NCBI GenBank assembly: GCA_039794565.1
Contig: JAUQVX010000002.1
Location: forward strand, 124,001 to 188,000
DNA length: 64,000 nucleotides
Direction of reading: 5' to 3'
Source: Gloeomargarita sp. SRBZ-1_bins_9
Lineage (GTDB): Bacteria; Cyanobacteriota; Cyanobacteriia; Gloeomargaritales; Gloeomargaritaceae
In this document: positions 55,537 through 63,567 of the stretch, piece by piece
Layout of the letters: each line of letters opens with the position of its first letter
Numbering within the stretch: the stretch's first letter is position 1
Notes under the pieces: generated by a model
Seen by the model: the letters and a program-made list of their open reading frames with translations, nothing else
Told to the model about the DNA's origin: nothing
Databases searched by the model: none
Position numbers and translations under genes: made by a program

Positions 55537-57561
55537 ATGCTAGGGCGATACGGGCGATGGCTACTGGGCAGCGGACTGGGGTTGATGGTGCTGGCGACGG
55601 GGGGCTGGTGGTGGCGCAGTACCCAGGTGGCCCCTATCGCCAAAGCTAAACCCTCGGTCAGTTCAGTCGGGCCGTCCCCTCCTGTTCCCCCAACGCCGGC
55701 CGCCCCCTGGGCGTGGTCGGTTCAGCGGGTGATGGATAGAACCTTTTTGCCCACCTGGTTTCGGCAGCGGGGGGTGCACTGGCCCAGGGGTACCGCCATC
55801 TACGCCGCCCGCATCACACCGGGGGTGGGGGGACCGGCCTACGCCTTTTACGAGGCGGGATTGGGGGCCTTTAGCCAAAACTTTTGGCCGGCATCCACGG
55901 TAAAAGTCCTACCGGCGATTGCGGCGCTGGAGTGGGTCCATGCCCAGGGATTCACCGGGGAGGTGACGGTGACCTTTCCCCAAGGGCAAGACACCCTGGC
56001 CCGGATCATTGACCGTTCAATTCGGGAAAGTTCGAATTGGGACTACGACTTGACGGTGCAGTTGGTGGGGCTGGATTGGTTGAACCAGCGTTTTTTAACG
56101 CCGGAGCGGGGGTTTCCCACCACGACCCTGCAACGGGGCTACAGCGGCCTCAATGTCTACGCCAGTCCCCCGCTGATCCTCCGGGAAGGGGACCGCCAGA
56201 AAATCATACCGCGCCGCTGGTTTCAGGGGGTAGGCCGCTGCCCGCGCCGGGGCAATTGCGCCAACCTGTTTGAACTGACGGAAGCCATCCGACGGGTGGT
56301 GCTCCACCAGGAATTGCCCCCGGGGGAGCAATTTCGTATCCCGACTGCTGATATAGCCCAGTTAACTACCTCCCTGTGCCAGGCGGAACCGTCGTTTTTT
56401 GCCGCCGGCGCTCGGGTGGCCCTAGGACAAACACTCCAGATTTGCCACAAACCGGGTTGGGTCTTGCACCGCCACTGTGTGGATAGTGGGGTGATTACCG
56501 CCGGCCAGGAACGGTATTTATTGGCGGTGGCCATGCCGGCCTGGGCAGCAGGAGACAACTGCCAGGGGTTATCGCGCGTAGCTCACCAGGTGTTGACGGC
56601 CCTGCGTCAGGCGCCTCCGACCCTTGGGCACCAACCCAGCCAAGGTGAACCCATCCAGGCCCAGTTGATTCCCCGGCCTGGTGGGCACGAGATTCGGGTG
56701 CAGGTGCTGGGGGCCGACCGGGTGGCGGTGTGGATCGACCGGCAATCTCTAGGCGAACAGACAGGCCCCGGACCGGCATATCGCTGGGTAAAACGTCTTC
56801 ATCAACCGGGGGAACGGCTGCTACGTATCCAGGCCTGGCGAGACGGGCAACCCATCGCCTACCACAGTCAACGGGTGACGGTGTCGCCGGTGGAACCGGA
56901 AACACCCCCGCCAAGGGCTTGTGAAGCGCCCCTGCCCCCGGTTCCGGCCCAGGTGGTGTATCGCGGCAGTAGTCGCCAAGCCCAGGTGGCCCTGTCCTTT
57001 GACGATGGCCCCCACGGTCGTTACACCCCCCGCATTCTGGACATTCTGCGGCAGGAGGGGGTACGGGCCACTTTTTTTGTCCAGGGCCGGATGGTGCGGC
57101 AAAATCCCGCCCTTGTGCGGCGTATCCAGGCAGAAGGTCACGAAATCGGCAACCACACCACCCATCATGTGAACCTCACCAGCCTGGGTGCCGGGGAGTT
57201 TCGGCAAGAGGTCCGCACCACCCAGGACCTGGTATGTCAGCTTACCGGCAGTCAACCCCGCTATCTGCGTCCCCCCTACGGCAGTTATGACCGCAGGACC
57301 GTCAGTTGGACTGGGGAATTGGGCCTCATCCTGCTGATGTGGGACGTGGACACCCGCGACTGGCAACACCGGAACCCCCAGCGCATCGTCCAGATTGTCC
57401 AACAACAGGCGCGACCGGGTTCCATTATCCTGATGCACGACATTTTGGCTACAACGGCGGACGCTCTGGCGGCTGTCATTGCCACCCTGCGGGCGAAGAA
57501 CCTAGAATTGGTGACCGTCGGCCAGTTGTTGGCCCCAGGGGAACCCACCACCCGCCGATGA
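55537..57561 (+). CDS. Serine hydrolase (beta-lactamase-like)-polysaccharide deacetylase fusion
   Basis: A 674-residue protein with an N-terminal membrane helix (about 8-26) and Pro-rich linker. A penicillin-binding/class A-beta-lactamase-like domain follows (about 80-355): SxxK motif S120-T-V-K123, an S-S-N motif (S165-N167), and SGVITAGQ where a KTG triad would lie. A spacer is followed by a NodB polysaccharide deacetylase (about 480-665) with LSFDDGPHGRYTPRIL, GHEIGNHTTHH (H540, H544) and RPPYGSYDRRT. Predicted to act on peptidoglycan or exopolysaccharide in the periplasm. TerB-like gene coupled by ATGA. Confidence 0.82.
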   Translation: MLGRYGRWLLGSGLGLMVLATGGWWWRSTQVAPIAKAKPSVSSVGPSPPVPPTPAAPWAWSVQRVMDRTFLPTWFRQRGVHWPRGTAIYAARITPGVGGPAYAFYEAGLGAFSQNFWPASTVKVLPAIAALEWVHAQGFTGEVTVTFPQGQDTLARIIDRSIRESSNWDYDLTVQLVGLDWLNQRFLTPERGFPTTTLQRGYSGLNVYASPPLILREGDRQKIIPRRWFQGVGRCPRRGNCANLFELTEAIRRVVLHQELPPGEQFRIPTADIAQLTTSLCQAEPSFFAAGARVALGQTLQICHKPGWVLHRHCVDSGVITAGQERYLLAVAMPAWAAGDNCQGLSRVAHQVLTALRQAPPTLGHQPSQGEPIQAQLIPRPGGHEIRVQVLGADRVAVWIDRQSLGEQTGPGPAYRWVKRLHQPGERLLRIQAWRDGQPIAYHSQRVTVSPVEPETPPPRACEAPLPPVPAQVVYRGSSRQAQVALSFDDGPHGRYTPRILDILRQEGVRATFFVQGRMVRQNPALVRRIQAEGHEIGNHTTHHVNLTSLGAGEFRQEVRTTQDLVCQLTGSQPRYLRPPYGSYDRRTVSWTGELGLILLMWDVDTRDWQHRNPQRIVQIVQQQARPGSIILMHDILATTADALAAVIATLRAKNLELVTVGQLLAPGEPTTRR

Positions 57562-58019
57562 ATCTTACCCCTGACCAGGAACTGGTGTTTCAGGTGCTGG
57601 CAGCGGTCGCCTGGGCGGATGAACGTTTGAACCCCGAAGAAATCCGCCTCCTGCTGGACCAACTGGTGACCGATTTCGCCCCCCCCAAGGAACAGGAACA
57701 ACTCTGGAGCGAGCTGTACGACCGACTGTTTGCCTACTACGACCTGGAGACCCTGGTGCAACAGCCGCCGCCGCTCCACCACCGGGAATGGCTATTGCGC
57801 CTGAGTTATCTGCTCATTCAAGCCGGGCAAACCCCTGAGGAAACCGCCATCGTGCCCGCCGAAAAACAGGCCTACCGCCGTCTGGTGGGATGGTTGGATT
57901 TACCCCCGGAAACCGTCACCCAGATTGAGCAAGCTGCCCAGGGCGATGTGGCCTTGTACCAAGGGAACCCCCTAGCCGCCCTACGCGCCCATCTCCAGCA
58001 ATGGTTCGGTTGGGGTTGA
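57558..58019 (+). CDS. TerB-like helical protein
   Basis: A 153-residue, mostly helical protein with a TerB-like acidic loop (AAVAWADERLNPEEIRLLLDQL) near the start. Function unknown. It begins inside the deacetylase stop (ATGA). Its last 39 bp overlap the convergent chorismate lyase gene. Confidence 0.7.
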   Translation: MNLTPDQELVFQVLAAVAWADERLNPEEIRLLLDQLVTDFAPPKEQEQLWSELYDRLFAYYDLETLVQQPPPLHHREWLLRLSYLLIQAGQTPEETAIVPAEKQAYRRLVGWLDLPPETVTQIEQAAQGDVALYQGNPLAALRAHLQQWFGWG

Positions 58020-58586
58020 CGGCCCTAAATAACGCTCCAAGCCCGACGACAGGACCTCGTAAATCAGGGTTAAGGGCCGCCCCTGGTGCCAGAACAAATA
58101 ATGCCGCCCCCAAAAGGGCCCCGGACTGGCAAAGGCCTGGGCTAGGGCCGGGCAATCCCCGTAGTACAGGCGGCGAATATCCCGATATAGTTCCAGGCGC
58201 AAGGCCCGCAGACTAGTCCAAATCGGCCAATCCCGGTTGTGCAAATAGCGGTCCACCACCGCCGCCGGCCACCAGGACGTGGCATAGACCAAACGCTCCC
58301 CCGTTGCGGTTTGCAACCAGACCTGTCGCCGCACCCATGGCCCCTCCACCTGCTGGACTTCCGGCGGCGCTCCATCCAACCTCCACCCCACCGGCGCCAT
58401 ATCAATCACCTGCACCGCAATCTCCTGCCCCGTCAAAAACTGCAAATGGCGCGTCAGGGAACCATCGCTCAACAACAGCAACCGCCACCAGGGGGCCAAC
58501 ATCCCCGGCAACAACTGCGCTTCCTCCCCCTGCCAGCGACAATCCAACCGCCACCAGGGCAACACCGACGCCAACTGCATGGCCAT
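57981..58586 (-). CDS. Chorismate lyase (cyanobacterial UbiC-like)
   Basis: Chorismate pyruvate-lyase of the DUF98 type, making 4-hydroxybenzoate for plastoquinone. 201 residues: LLPGMLAPWWRLLLLSDGSLTRHLQFLTGQEI, RQVWLQTATGERLVYATSWWP, and the C-terminal Pro/Ser tail. The assignment is by pattern; catalytic residues were not individually verified. ATG at 58586. Confidence 0.72.
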   Translation of the reverse strand: MAMQLASVLPWWRLDCRWQGEEAQLLPGMLAPWWRLLLLSDGSLTRHLQFLTGQEIAVQVIDMAPVGWRLDGAPPEVQQVEGPWVRRQVWLQTATGERLVYATSWWPAAVVDRYLHNRDWPIWTSLRALRLELYRDIRRLYYGDCPALAQAFASPGPFWGRHYLFWHQGRPLTLIYEVLSSGLERYLGPSTPTEPLLEMGA

Positions 58587-58617
58587 ATTTTATTAAAGAT
58601 TGTTAACGCTTTTTTTA

Positions 58618-59391
58618 CTATACCGGATCGCCACTGACCCGGCGGCGGTAGTCCTGGACGGCTTGGGTAATGGCGGTGCGCAGGTCGGCCAGACGGGGGG
58701 CAAAGGGGGGCGGGTGGGTTGTCAGCCCCAGCAGGTCGGCGGTAACCACGATTTGCCCATCGCAGTCCGGGCCGGCACCGATACCAATGGTGGGAATGCC
58801 CAACTTGCGGGTGATGGCCGCCGCCAGGGCAGCAGGGATGTGTTCTAGCAGCAGGGCAAAAACACCCGCCGCCTCCAGGGCCAGGGCTTGGGCCATCAAT
58901 TGGTCCGCCTCTTGGGGAGTTTGGCCCTGTTGTCGGTAGCCCCCGAGGCGATGTACCGACTGGGGTAACAGTCCCAGGTGTCCCATTACCGGAATCCCCG
59001 CCCGCACCAGACGCCGCACCGTCATCACCATTTGGGGGTCACCCCCTTCGAGCTTCACCGCCTGCACTCCCGTTTGTTTCAACACCTGTCCGGCGTGATA
59101 CACCGCCAGGGCGGGGCTGACCTGATAGCTCAAAAAGGGCAGGTCACAGACCAAAAAGGCCTCCTTGACCCCCCGGCGCACTGCTTTGGCGTGGTGGATC
59201 ATCTCCCCAAGGGTCACAGGCAGGGTAGTGTCGTACCCCAGGGCCACCATTCCCAAGGAATCCCCCACCAAAATCACATCCACACCGGCCTGGTCCAGGA
59301 TTTGTGCCAGGAGATAGTCCCAGGCGGTGACGGCCACAATTTTGCGCCCCTGGTGCTTGTACTGCTGGAGGGTGTGGACGGTACGAGCCAT
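58618..59391 (-). CDS. panB: Ketopantoate hydroxymethyltransferase
   Basis: First committed enzyme of pantothenate synthesis, transferring hydroxymethyl to 2-oxoisovalerate. 257 residues from the ATG at 59391 ([18 protein letters not shown]). Motifs: [67 protein letters not shown] and [15 protein letters not shown] longer open frame upstream covers the divergent promoter and is not used. Confidence 0.95.
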   Translation of the reverse strand: MARTVHTLQQYKHQGRKIVAVTAWDYLLAQILDQAGVDVILVGDSLGMVALGYDTTLPVTLGEMIHHAKAVRRGVKEAFLVCDLPFLSYQVSPALAVYHAGQVLKQTGVQAVKLEGGDPQMVMTVRRLVRAGIPVMGHLGLLPQSVHRLGGYRQQGQTPQEADQLMAQALALEAAGVFALLLEHIPAALAAAITRKLGIPTIGIGAGPDCDGQIVVTADLLGLTTHPPPFAPRLADLRTAITQAVQDYRRRVSGDPV

Positions 59392-59472
59392 GATGGTTGC
59401 GGTTTTTTTCCAGTCTAGGGTGCTGCCGGTGACAAATTCGCTATTGTGAAGGGGAGATAGGAAACCAGAGCC

Positions 59473-60318
59473 ATGGGGGATTGGACGTTGGCGCTGCCGA
59501 GTTTTTTGGTCACCCTGCGGGAAGGGGTGGAGGCGGCGTTGATTGTGGGCATTGTATTGGCTGTTCTGGGGCAAACCCAGCGGCGTGACCTGTACGGCTG
59601 GGTGGGCTTAGGGGTCGGTGCGGGTGTGGGTTTGAGTGTATTGGGGGGCTGGGGGTTGGTGACCTTGCTCCAGGGAGTGACCCGAGGGCATCCGCGCTGG
59701 CAACTGGGGCTGGAGGCGCTTATGGAGCTGGTGGCGGCGGGGTTGCTTACCTGGATGCTGCTGTGGATGACCCGGCAGGGGGGACAGGTGGCCCAGACGG
59801 TGCGGCAGCAGTTGAACGACCAGTCCCAAGGGTGGCAGGTGGCTTTGCTGGTACTGGCGGCGGTGCTGCGGGAAGGGCTGGAAACGGTGGTGTTTGTCGG
59901 CGCTCAGTTCACCCAGGGTTGGCCGGCGCTGCTGGGGGCTATTGGCGGCCTGGCCGGGGCGGTGACCATCGGTTACTTGCTGTTTGGCCTGGGGATGCGC
60001 TTGCCCCTGCGCACCTTTTTCCGGGTGATGGGGGGGGGGCTGCTGTTGATTGTGGGGGGATTGATGGTGAGCACCCTTTGGCATGGCAGTCAAGCCCTGG
60101 GGAACGTCAGGTTACTCGGGCCGCTGGTTTGGGATACGTCGGCTTGGTTACCGGATCGCCAATGGCCGGGTCTCCTGCTCAAGGTGCTACTGGGCTATCG
60201 AGATCACCTCTACCTGCTGCAACTACTGGCCTACGGGGCGTTGATGGCGCTGGTGGGGGTGGGGTACTACCGAGCATTGGCCCTGGCCGGCAAAACGTCG
60301 GCGCTCCAGGGCAATTGA
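59473..60318 (+). CDS. FTR1-family iron permease-like membrane protein
   Basis: A 281-residue membrane protein with seven or so helices and both REGxE motifs of FTR1/EfeU permeases: [13 protein letters not shown] near residue 15 and [13 protein letters not shown] near residue 138. Probably an iron or lead-type oxidised cation importer. A run of ten G (60030-60039) encodes Met-Gly-Gly-Gly in the membrane region. Its stop overlaps the convergent histidine kinase gene by 52 bp. The divergent start region shares 81 bp with panB. Confidence 0.85.
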   Translation: MGDWTLALPSFLVTLREGVEAALIVGIVLAVLGQTQRRDLYGWVGLGVGAGVGLSVLGGWGLVTLLQGVTRGHPRWQLGLEALMELVAAGLLTWMLLWMTRQGGQVAQTVRQQLNDQSQGWQVALLVLAAVLREGLETVVFVGAQFTQGWPALLGAIGGLAGAVTIGYLLFGLGMRLPLRTFFRVMGGGLLLIVGGLMVSTLWHGSQALGNVRLLGPLVWDTSAWLPDRQWPGLLLKVLLGYRDHLYLLQLLAYGALMALVGVGYYRALALAGKTSALQGN

Positions 60319-61403
60319 ATCCGTATCCAGGCTCCACCGGTATCGGGATGGTTGGCGGCTTGCACATCTCCCCCATGGGCGAGGGCAATCTGTCGAACGA
60401 TGGCCAGCCCCAGTCCGGTGCCGGGGGGGTAGCCCTGGGGATGACGGTGGCCCTGGTAAAAGCGTTCAAACAGGTGGGGCAGGTCGTCGGGCGCAAAACC
60501 GGGGCCTTGGTCAATGATGTCAATGGTTACCTGCTGGGCGTCCGCTTGGGGAGTGGCGGCGATACGAATCACTCCACTGGGGGGGCTGTACTTGATGCTG
60601 TTGTCCAGGATATTGCCCAGCATTTGGTGCAGGCGCAGTTCGTCCCCCAACAGCCACAACTCGGACGGTCCTTGGTAGTCCAACTGCAACTGTTTCTGCT
60701 GCGCCAGGGGTTCCAGGCTCTGCCAAACGTTTTGGATCAGCAGTGAGAGATTGACGGGTGTGGGGTTGCGCACGGGACGGCGGCCCTGGGCCATCTCCAA
60801 CCAGTTGTGCACCAGGCGGCTCAGGCGCTGCAATTCCCCCAGCAAGCGGTTTACCCAGGTTTGGAGGGCTGGGTCCACCCGTGCCTGGAGGGCTTCCGCC
60901 ACCAGTTGCATGGCCGTCAGGGGGGTTTTCAGCTCGTGGGTTAGGTCGGTAACCCACCGGTCCCGGGCCTGGGTGAGTTCCACCAGCGCCTGCCGATTTT
61001 CCACAAACACCACCACATCCCCCGTGGAGAGGCGTTGCGCTACAGCTTGCACCGGAACCGGCGGCTGGGTTAATTCGGCGGAGGCATAAAAGTCCCACTC
61101 GGCCACCTGTTTCCCCCCTTGGATGCGCGCCCGCTCAATCAGCTGGTCCAGTTCCCAGGAGCGCACCAGTTCCAGGAGCAGGCGGGGTTGACCGGGACGC
61201 CAGCGCCGCAAGCCCAATAATTCCCGCGCCGCCGGGTTACACCAGAGTAATTGGTTGTCCCCATCCACCAGCAGGCAGCCCCAGGGCAGGTGGTGGAGCA
61301 TTTCCAGCCAGGGGGGAGACCGTCGCCGCCGCGGGGCACGCCCCACCCACCAGCCCCCCCAAAAACCCAGGGCCAGGCCCAGCACCAACAGCAGCGCGGC
61401 CAT
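60267..61403 (-). CDS. sphS: Phosphate-sensor-type histidine kinase (SphS-like)
   Basis: Sensor kinase of 378 residues: an N-terminal hydrophobic segment (residues 3-20), a PAS-like domain (about 32-130), the HisKA motif WVTDLTHELKTPLTAMQLVAEALQ and an ATPase domain with N-box LGNILDNSIKYSPP, G1 DQGPGFAPDD and GTGLGLAI. Layout and motif match cyanobacterial SphS, the phosphate-starvation sensor. It overlaps the regulator gene by one base (TGATG) and FTR1 by 52 bp. Confidence 0.78.
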   Translation of the reverse strand: MAALLLVLGLALGFWGGWWVGRAPRRRRSPPWLEMLHHLPWGCLLVDGDNQLLWCNPAARELLGLRRWRPGQPRLLLELVRSWELDQLIERARIQGGKQVAEWDFYASAELTQPPVPVQAVAQRLSTGDVVVFVENRQALVELTQARDRWVTDLTHELKTPLTAMQLVAEALQARVDPALQTWVNRLLGELQRLSRLVHNWLEMAQGRRPVRNPTPVNLSLLIQNVWQSLEPLAQQKQLQLDYQGPSELWLLGDELRLHQMLGNILDNSIKYSPPSGVIRIAATPQADAQQVTIDIIDQGPGFAPDDLPHLFERFYQGHRHPQGYPPGTGLGLAIVRQIALAHGGDVQAANHPDTGGAWIRIQLPWSADVLPARANAR

Positions 61404-62155
61404 CAACCAAAGCGGTAGCCGAAGCCCCGCACGGTCAAGATGTATTCGGGCCGGCTGGGGTCTTTTTCCAACTTCTGGCGCAACCAGCGAATGTGCACAT
61501 CCACCGTTTTGCTATCCCCCACAAAATCCGGCCCCCAGACCCGATCTAGCAGGCTTTCCCGGGACCAAACCCGCCGGGGGTAGGTCATAAACAGCTCCAG
61601 TAGGCGAAATTCCTTGGGTGACAGGTTAACCGGTTCCCCCCGCACCACCACCCGGCATTGCTGGGGATAGAGGTAGATGTCCTTGTAGTGCAAAACGCTG
61701 GGTTGGGGCAGGTAGCTCTGGCGTTGCCGGCGCAACAGGGCGCGACAGCGGGCAATGAGTTCCCGGGTGCTGAAGGGCTTGGTCAGGTAATCATCCGCCC
61801 CCACCTCCAGGCCCAACACCCGGTCGGTTTCGCTGCTGCGGGCGCTCAGTACCAGGATGGGGGTGGGATTGCCCTGGCGACGCAGCAACCGGCACAGGTC
61901 CAAACCGTTCACCTGGGGCAGCATCAAATCCAGCACCACCAAATCGAAGGTGGAGGCCCCCGCCGTCGGTTCATCCCCCAACAACAACTGCAACGCCGTC
62001 CGGCCATCCGCCACCGCCGTTACCTCGTATCCTTCTTCCCGCAGGGACAGTTCCAGCATTTCCCGGATTAAATCCTCGTCCTCCACCACCAGGATGCGAC
62101 TGGGTTTCTCCAAATCCGCCGTAACGGGCAGGTCCAGGGGTTCCAGGGATGGCAT
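61403..62155 (-). CDS. sphR: OmpR/PhoB-type response regulator (SphR-like)
   Basis: A 250-residue two-component regulator: receiver domain (RILVVEDEDL at about residue 19; phospho-acceptor Asp in VVLDLMLPQVNG; switch Lys in DDYLTKPFSTRELIARCRALLRR) and a winged-helix DNA-binding domain (VNLSPKEFRLLELFMTYPRRVWSRESLL...GDSKTVDVHIRWLRQKLE...TVRGFGYRFG). The ATG at 62155 (MPSLEPLDLP) is the family-like start. The kinase partner follows. Likely controller of pstS and phoX. Confidence 0.8.
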   Translation of the reverse strand: MPSLEPLDLPVTADLEKPSRILVVEDEDLIREMLELSLREEGYEVTAVADGRTALQLLLGDEPTAGASTFDLVVLDLMLPQVNGLDLCRLLRRQGNPTPILVLSARSSETDRVLGLEVGADDYLTKPFSTRELIARCRALLRRQRQSYLPQPSVLHYKDIYLYPQQCRVVVRGEPVNLSPKEFRLLELFMTYPRRVWSRESLLDRVWGPDFVGDSKTVDVHIRWLRQKLEKDPSRPEYILTVRGFGYRFG

Positions 62156-62206
62156 AGGGGCCAGACAACACACCGCAATGGTCCTACCTGTCATCTTACG
62201 CCAATC

Positions 62207-62854
62207 TCAATCCCGGCGCTCCGGCAACAGAGGCAACAGCACTGCCCCGGTCATAAACCCCGCCACATGGGCCAAATAGGCAATCCCCGGCATTCCCGGA
62301 TGTACTGCCGCCGCCCGTAGGGTTTCCAGCACAATCCACACCCCCAGAAACACCGCCGCCGGAATCCGCACCAGGGTGACATAAATCACCAGCACCAGCA
62401 GGGTGTAAATGCGCGCCTGGGGAAACCGGACAATATAGCCCCCCATCACGCCGGCAATGGCGCCACTGGCTCCAATCAGGGGAAGGGTGGAGGTGGGAAT
62501 GACCACCGCATGGGCCAAAGCCGCCGCCGCCCCGCAAAACAAATAAAACCCCAAAAACCGCCAGCGCCCCAGCACATCCTCCACATTGTTGCCAAACAGC
62601 CAGAGAAACCACATGTTGCCAAACAGATGGAGAAAACTCCCGTGCAGAAACTGGGAACTCAGCAGGGTAATCGCCCGGTGATCAAACTGGGTAAACAACG
62701 CCTTGGGGATGACGGCCCAGGTGTTCACAAACGCCAGCAATTGATCCCGGTCCAGGCTGACCTGGTAAAGAAATACCACCACGCAGGCGGCAATTAGCCC
62801 GTAGGTCACCACCGGTGTACGGCGGGTTGGGTTATCGTCGTAAAGGGGAAACAC
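62207..62854 (-). CDS. Rhomboid-family intramembrane serine protease
   Basis: A 215-residue six-helix membrane protease. The catalytic serine lies in LIGASGAIAGVMGGY and the histidine in YLAHVAGFMTGAVL. The early HGSFLHLFGNMWFLWLFGNNVED segment is the typical rhomboid L1/H2 region. It is divergent from the methyltransferase gene. Confidence 0.92.
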   Translation of the reverse strand: MFPLYDDNPTRRTPVVTYGLIAACVVVFLYQVSLDRDQLLAFVNTWAVIPKALFTQFDHRAITLLSSQFLHGSFLHLFGNMWFLWLFGNNVEDVLGRWRFLGFYLFCGAAAALAHAVVIPTSTLPLIGASGAIAGVMGGYIVRFPQARIYTLLVLVIYVTLVRIPAAVFLGVWIVLETLRAAAVHPGMPGIAYLAHVAGFMTGAVLLPLLPERRD

Positions 62855-62871
62855 TATGTTAGCCTCAGCCG

Positions 62872-63567
62872 ATGACTGCCACCATTCGCCCCGGTGAAGT
62901 GTTTGCCTCCGCCCAGGACTTTGATCAAGGGATTCGCGCCCTTGTCCCCCATTATGACGAGATGTTGACCGCCTTGAGTTTGTGCGTCCCGCCGACGGCG
63001 CAGCGCCTTTTGGACCTGGGGGGCGGCACGGGCAATGTCAGTGGACGGCTGTTACAGCGTTTGCCCCAAGCCCAGGTCGTGCTGATGGATTACTCCCCCG
63101 CCATGCTGGCCCAGGCCCAAGCCAAACTTCCCCCCAGCCAAGTTACCTTGATCCTGGGGGATTTTGGGGAATGGGCCTTGCACCCGGAGCGCTTTCCCCC
63201 CATCGAGCCGGTAGACGCCTGCGTGTCCGCCCTGGCGATTCATCACCTGAGCGATCCCATGAAGGGGCACCTGTTTCGCCAGGTTTTTAGCCATCTGCGG
63301 CCCGGCGGTTGCTTTTGGAATGCCGACCCCGTGGTGGCTCCCCATCCCTACAGTGCCGCCTTGTACCAGCGGGTTCGCCAAGAGCTGCTGCCCCCAGAGG
63401 CTGTACCTGAGCGGGGTCAGGTCGTCCCTTGTGGCCATTCCGCCCCCGACCAACTGACCACCGTCGCCAAGCAACTGGAACTACTGCAAGCAGCCGGCTT
63501 TGTGGGGGTGGATGTGGTGTGGCAGTGGTTTGGTCTAGCCATCGTTGGCGGCTATGTTCCCGCATGA
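62872..63567 (+). CDS. SAM-dependent methyltransferase (class I)
   Basis: A 231-residue class I methyltransferase: LLDLGGGTGNVSGRLLQ (motif I), VVLMDYSPAMLAQA, CVSALAIHHLSDPMKG, LRPGGCFWNADPV. Substrate unknown. larB begins 14 bp before its stop and is probably cotranscribed with it. Confidence 0.85.
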   Translation: MTATIRPGEVFASAQDFDQGIRALVPHYDEMLTALSLCVPPTAQRLLDLGGGTGNVSGRLLQRLPQAQVVLMDYSPAMLAQAQAKLPPSQVTLILGDFGEWALHPERFPPIEPVDACVSALAIHHLSDPMKGHLFRQVFSHLRPGGCFWNADPVVAPHPYSAALYQRVRQELLPPEAVPERGQVVPCGHSAPDQLTTVAKQLELLQAAGFVGVDVVWQWFGLAIVGGYVPA

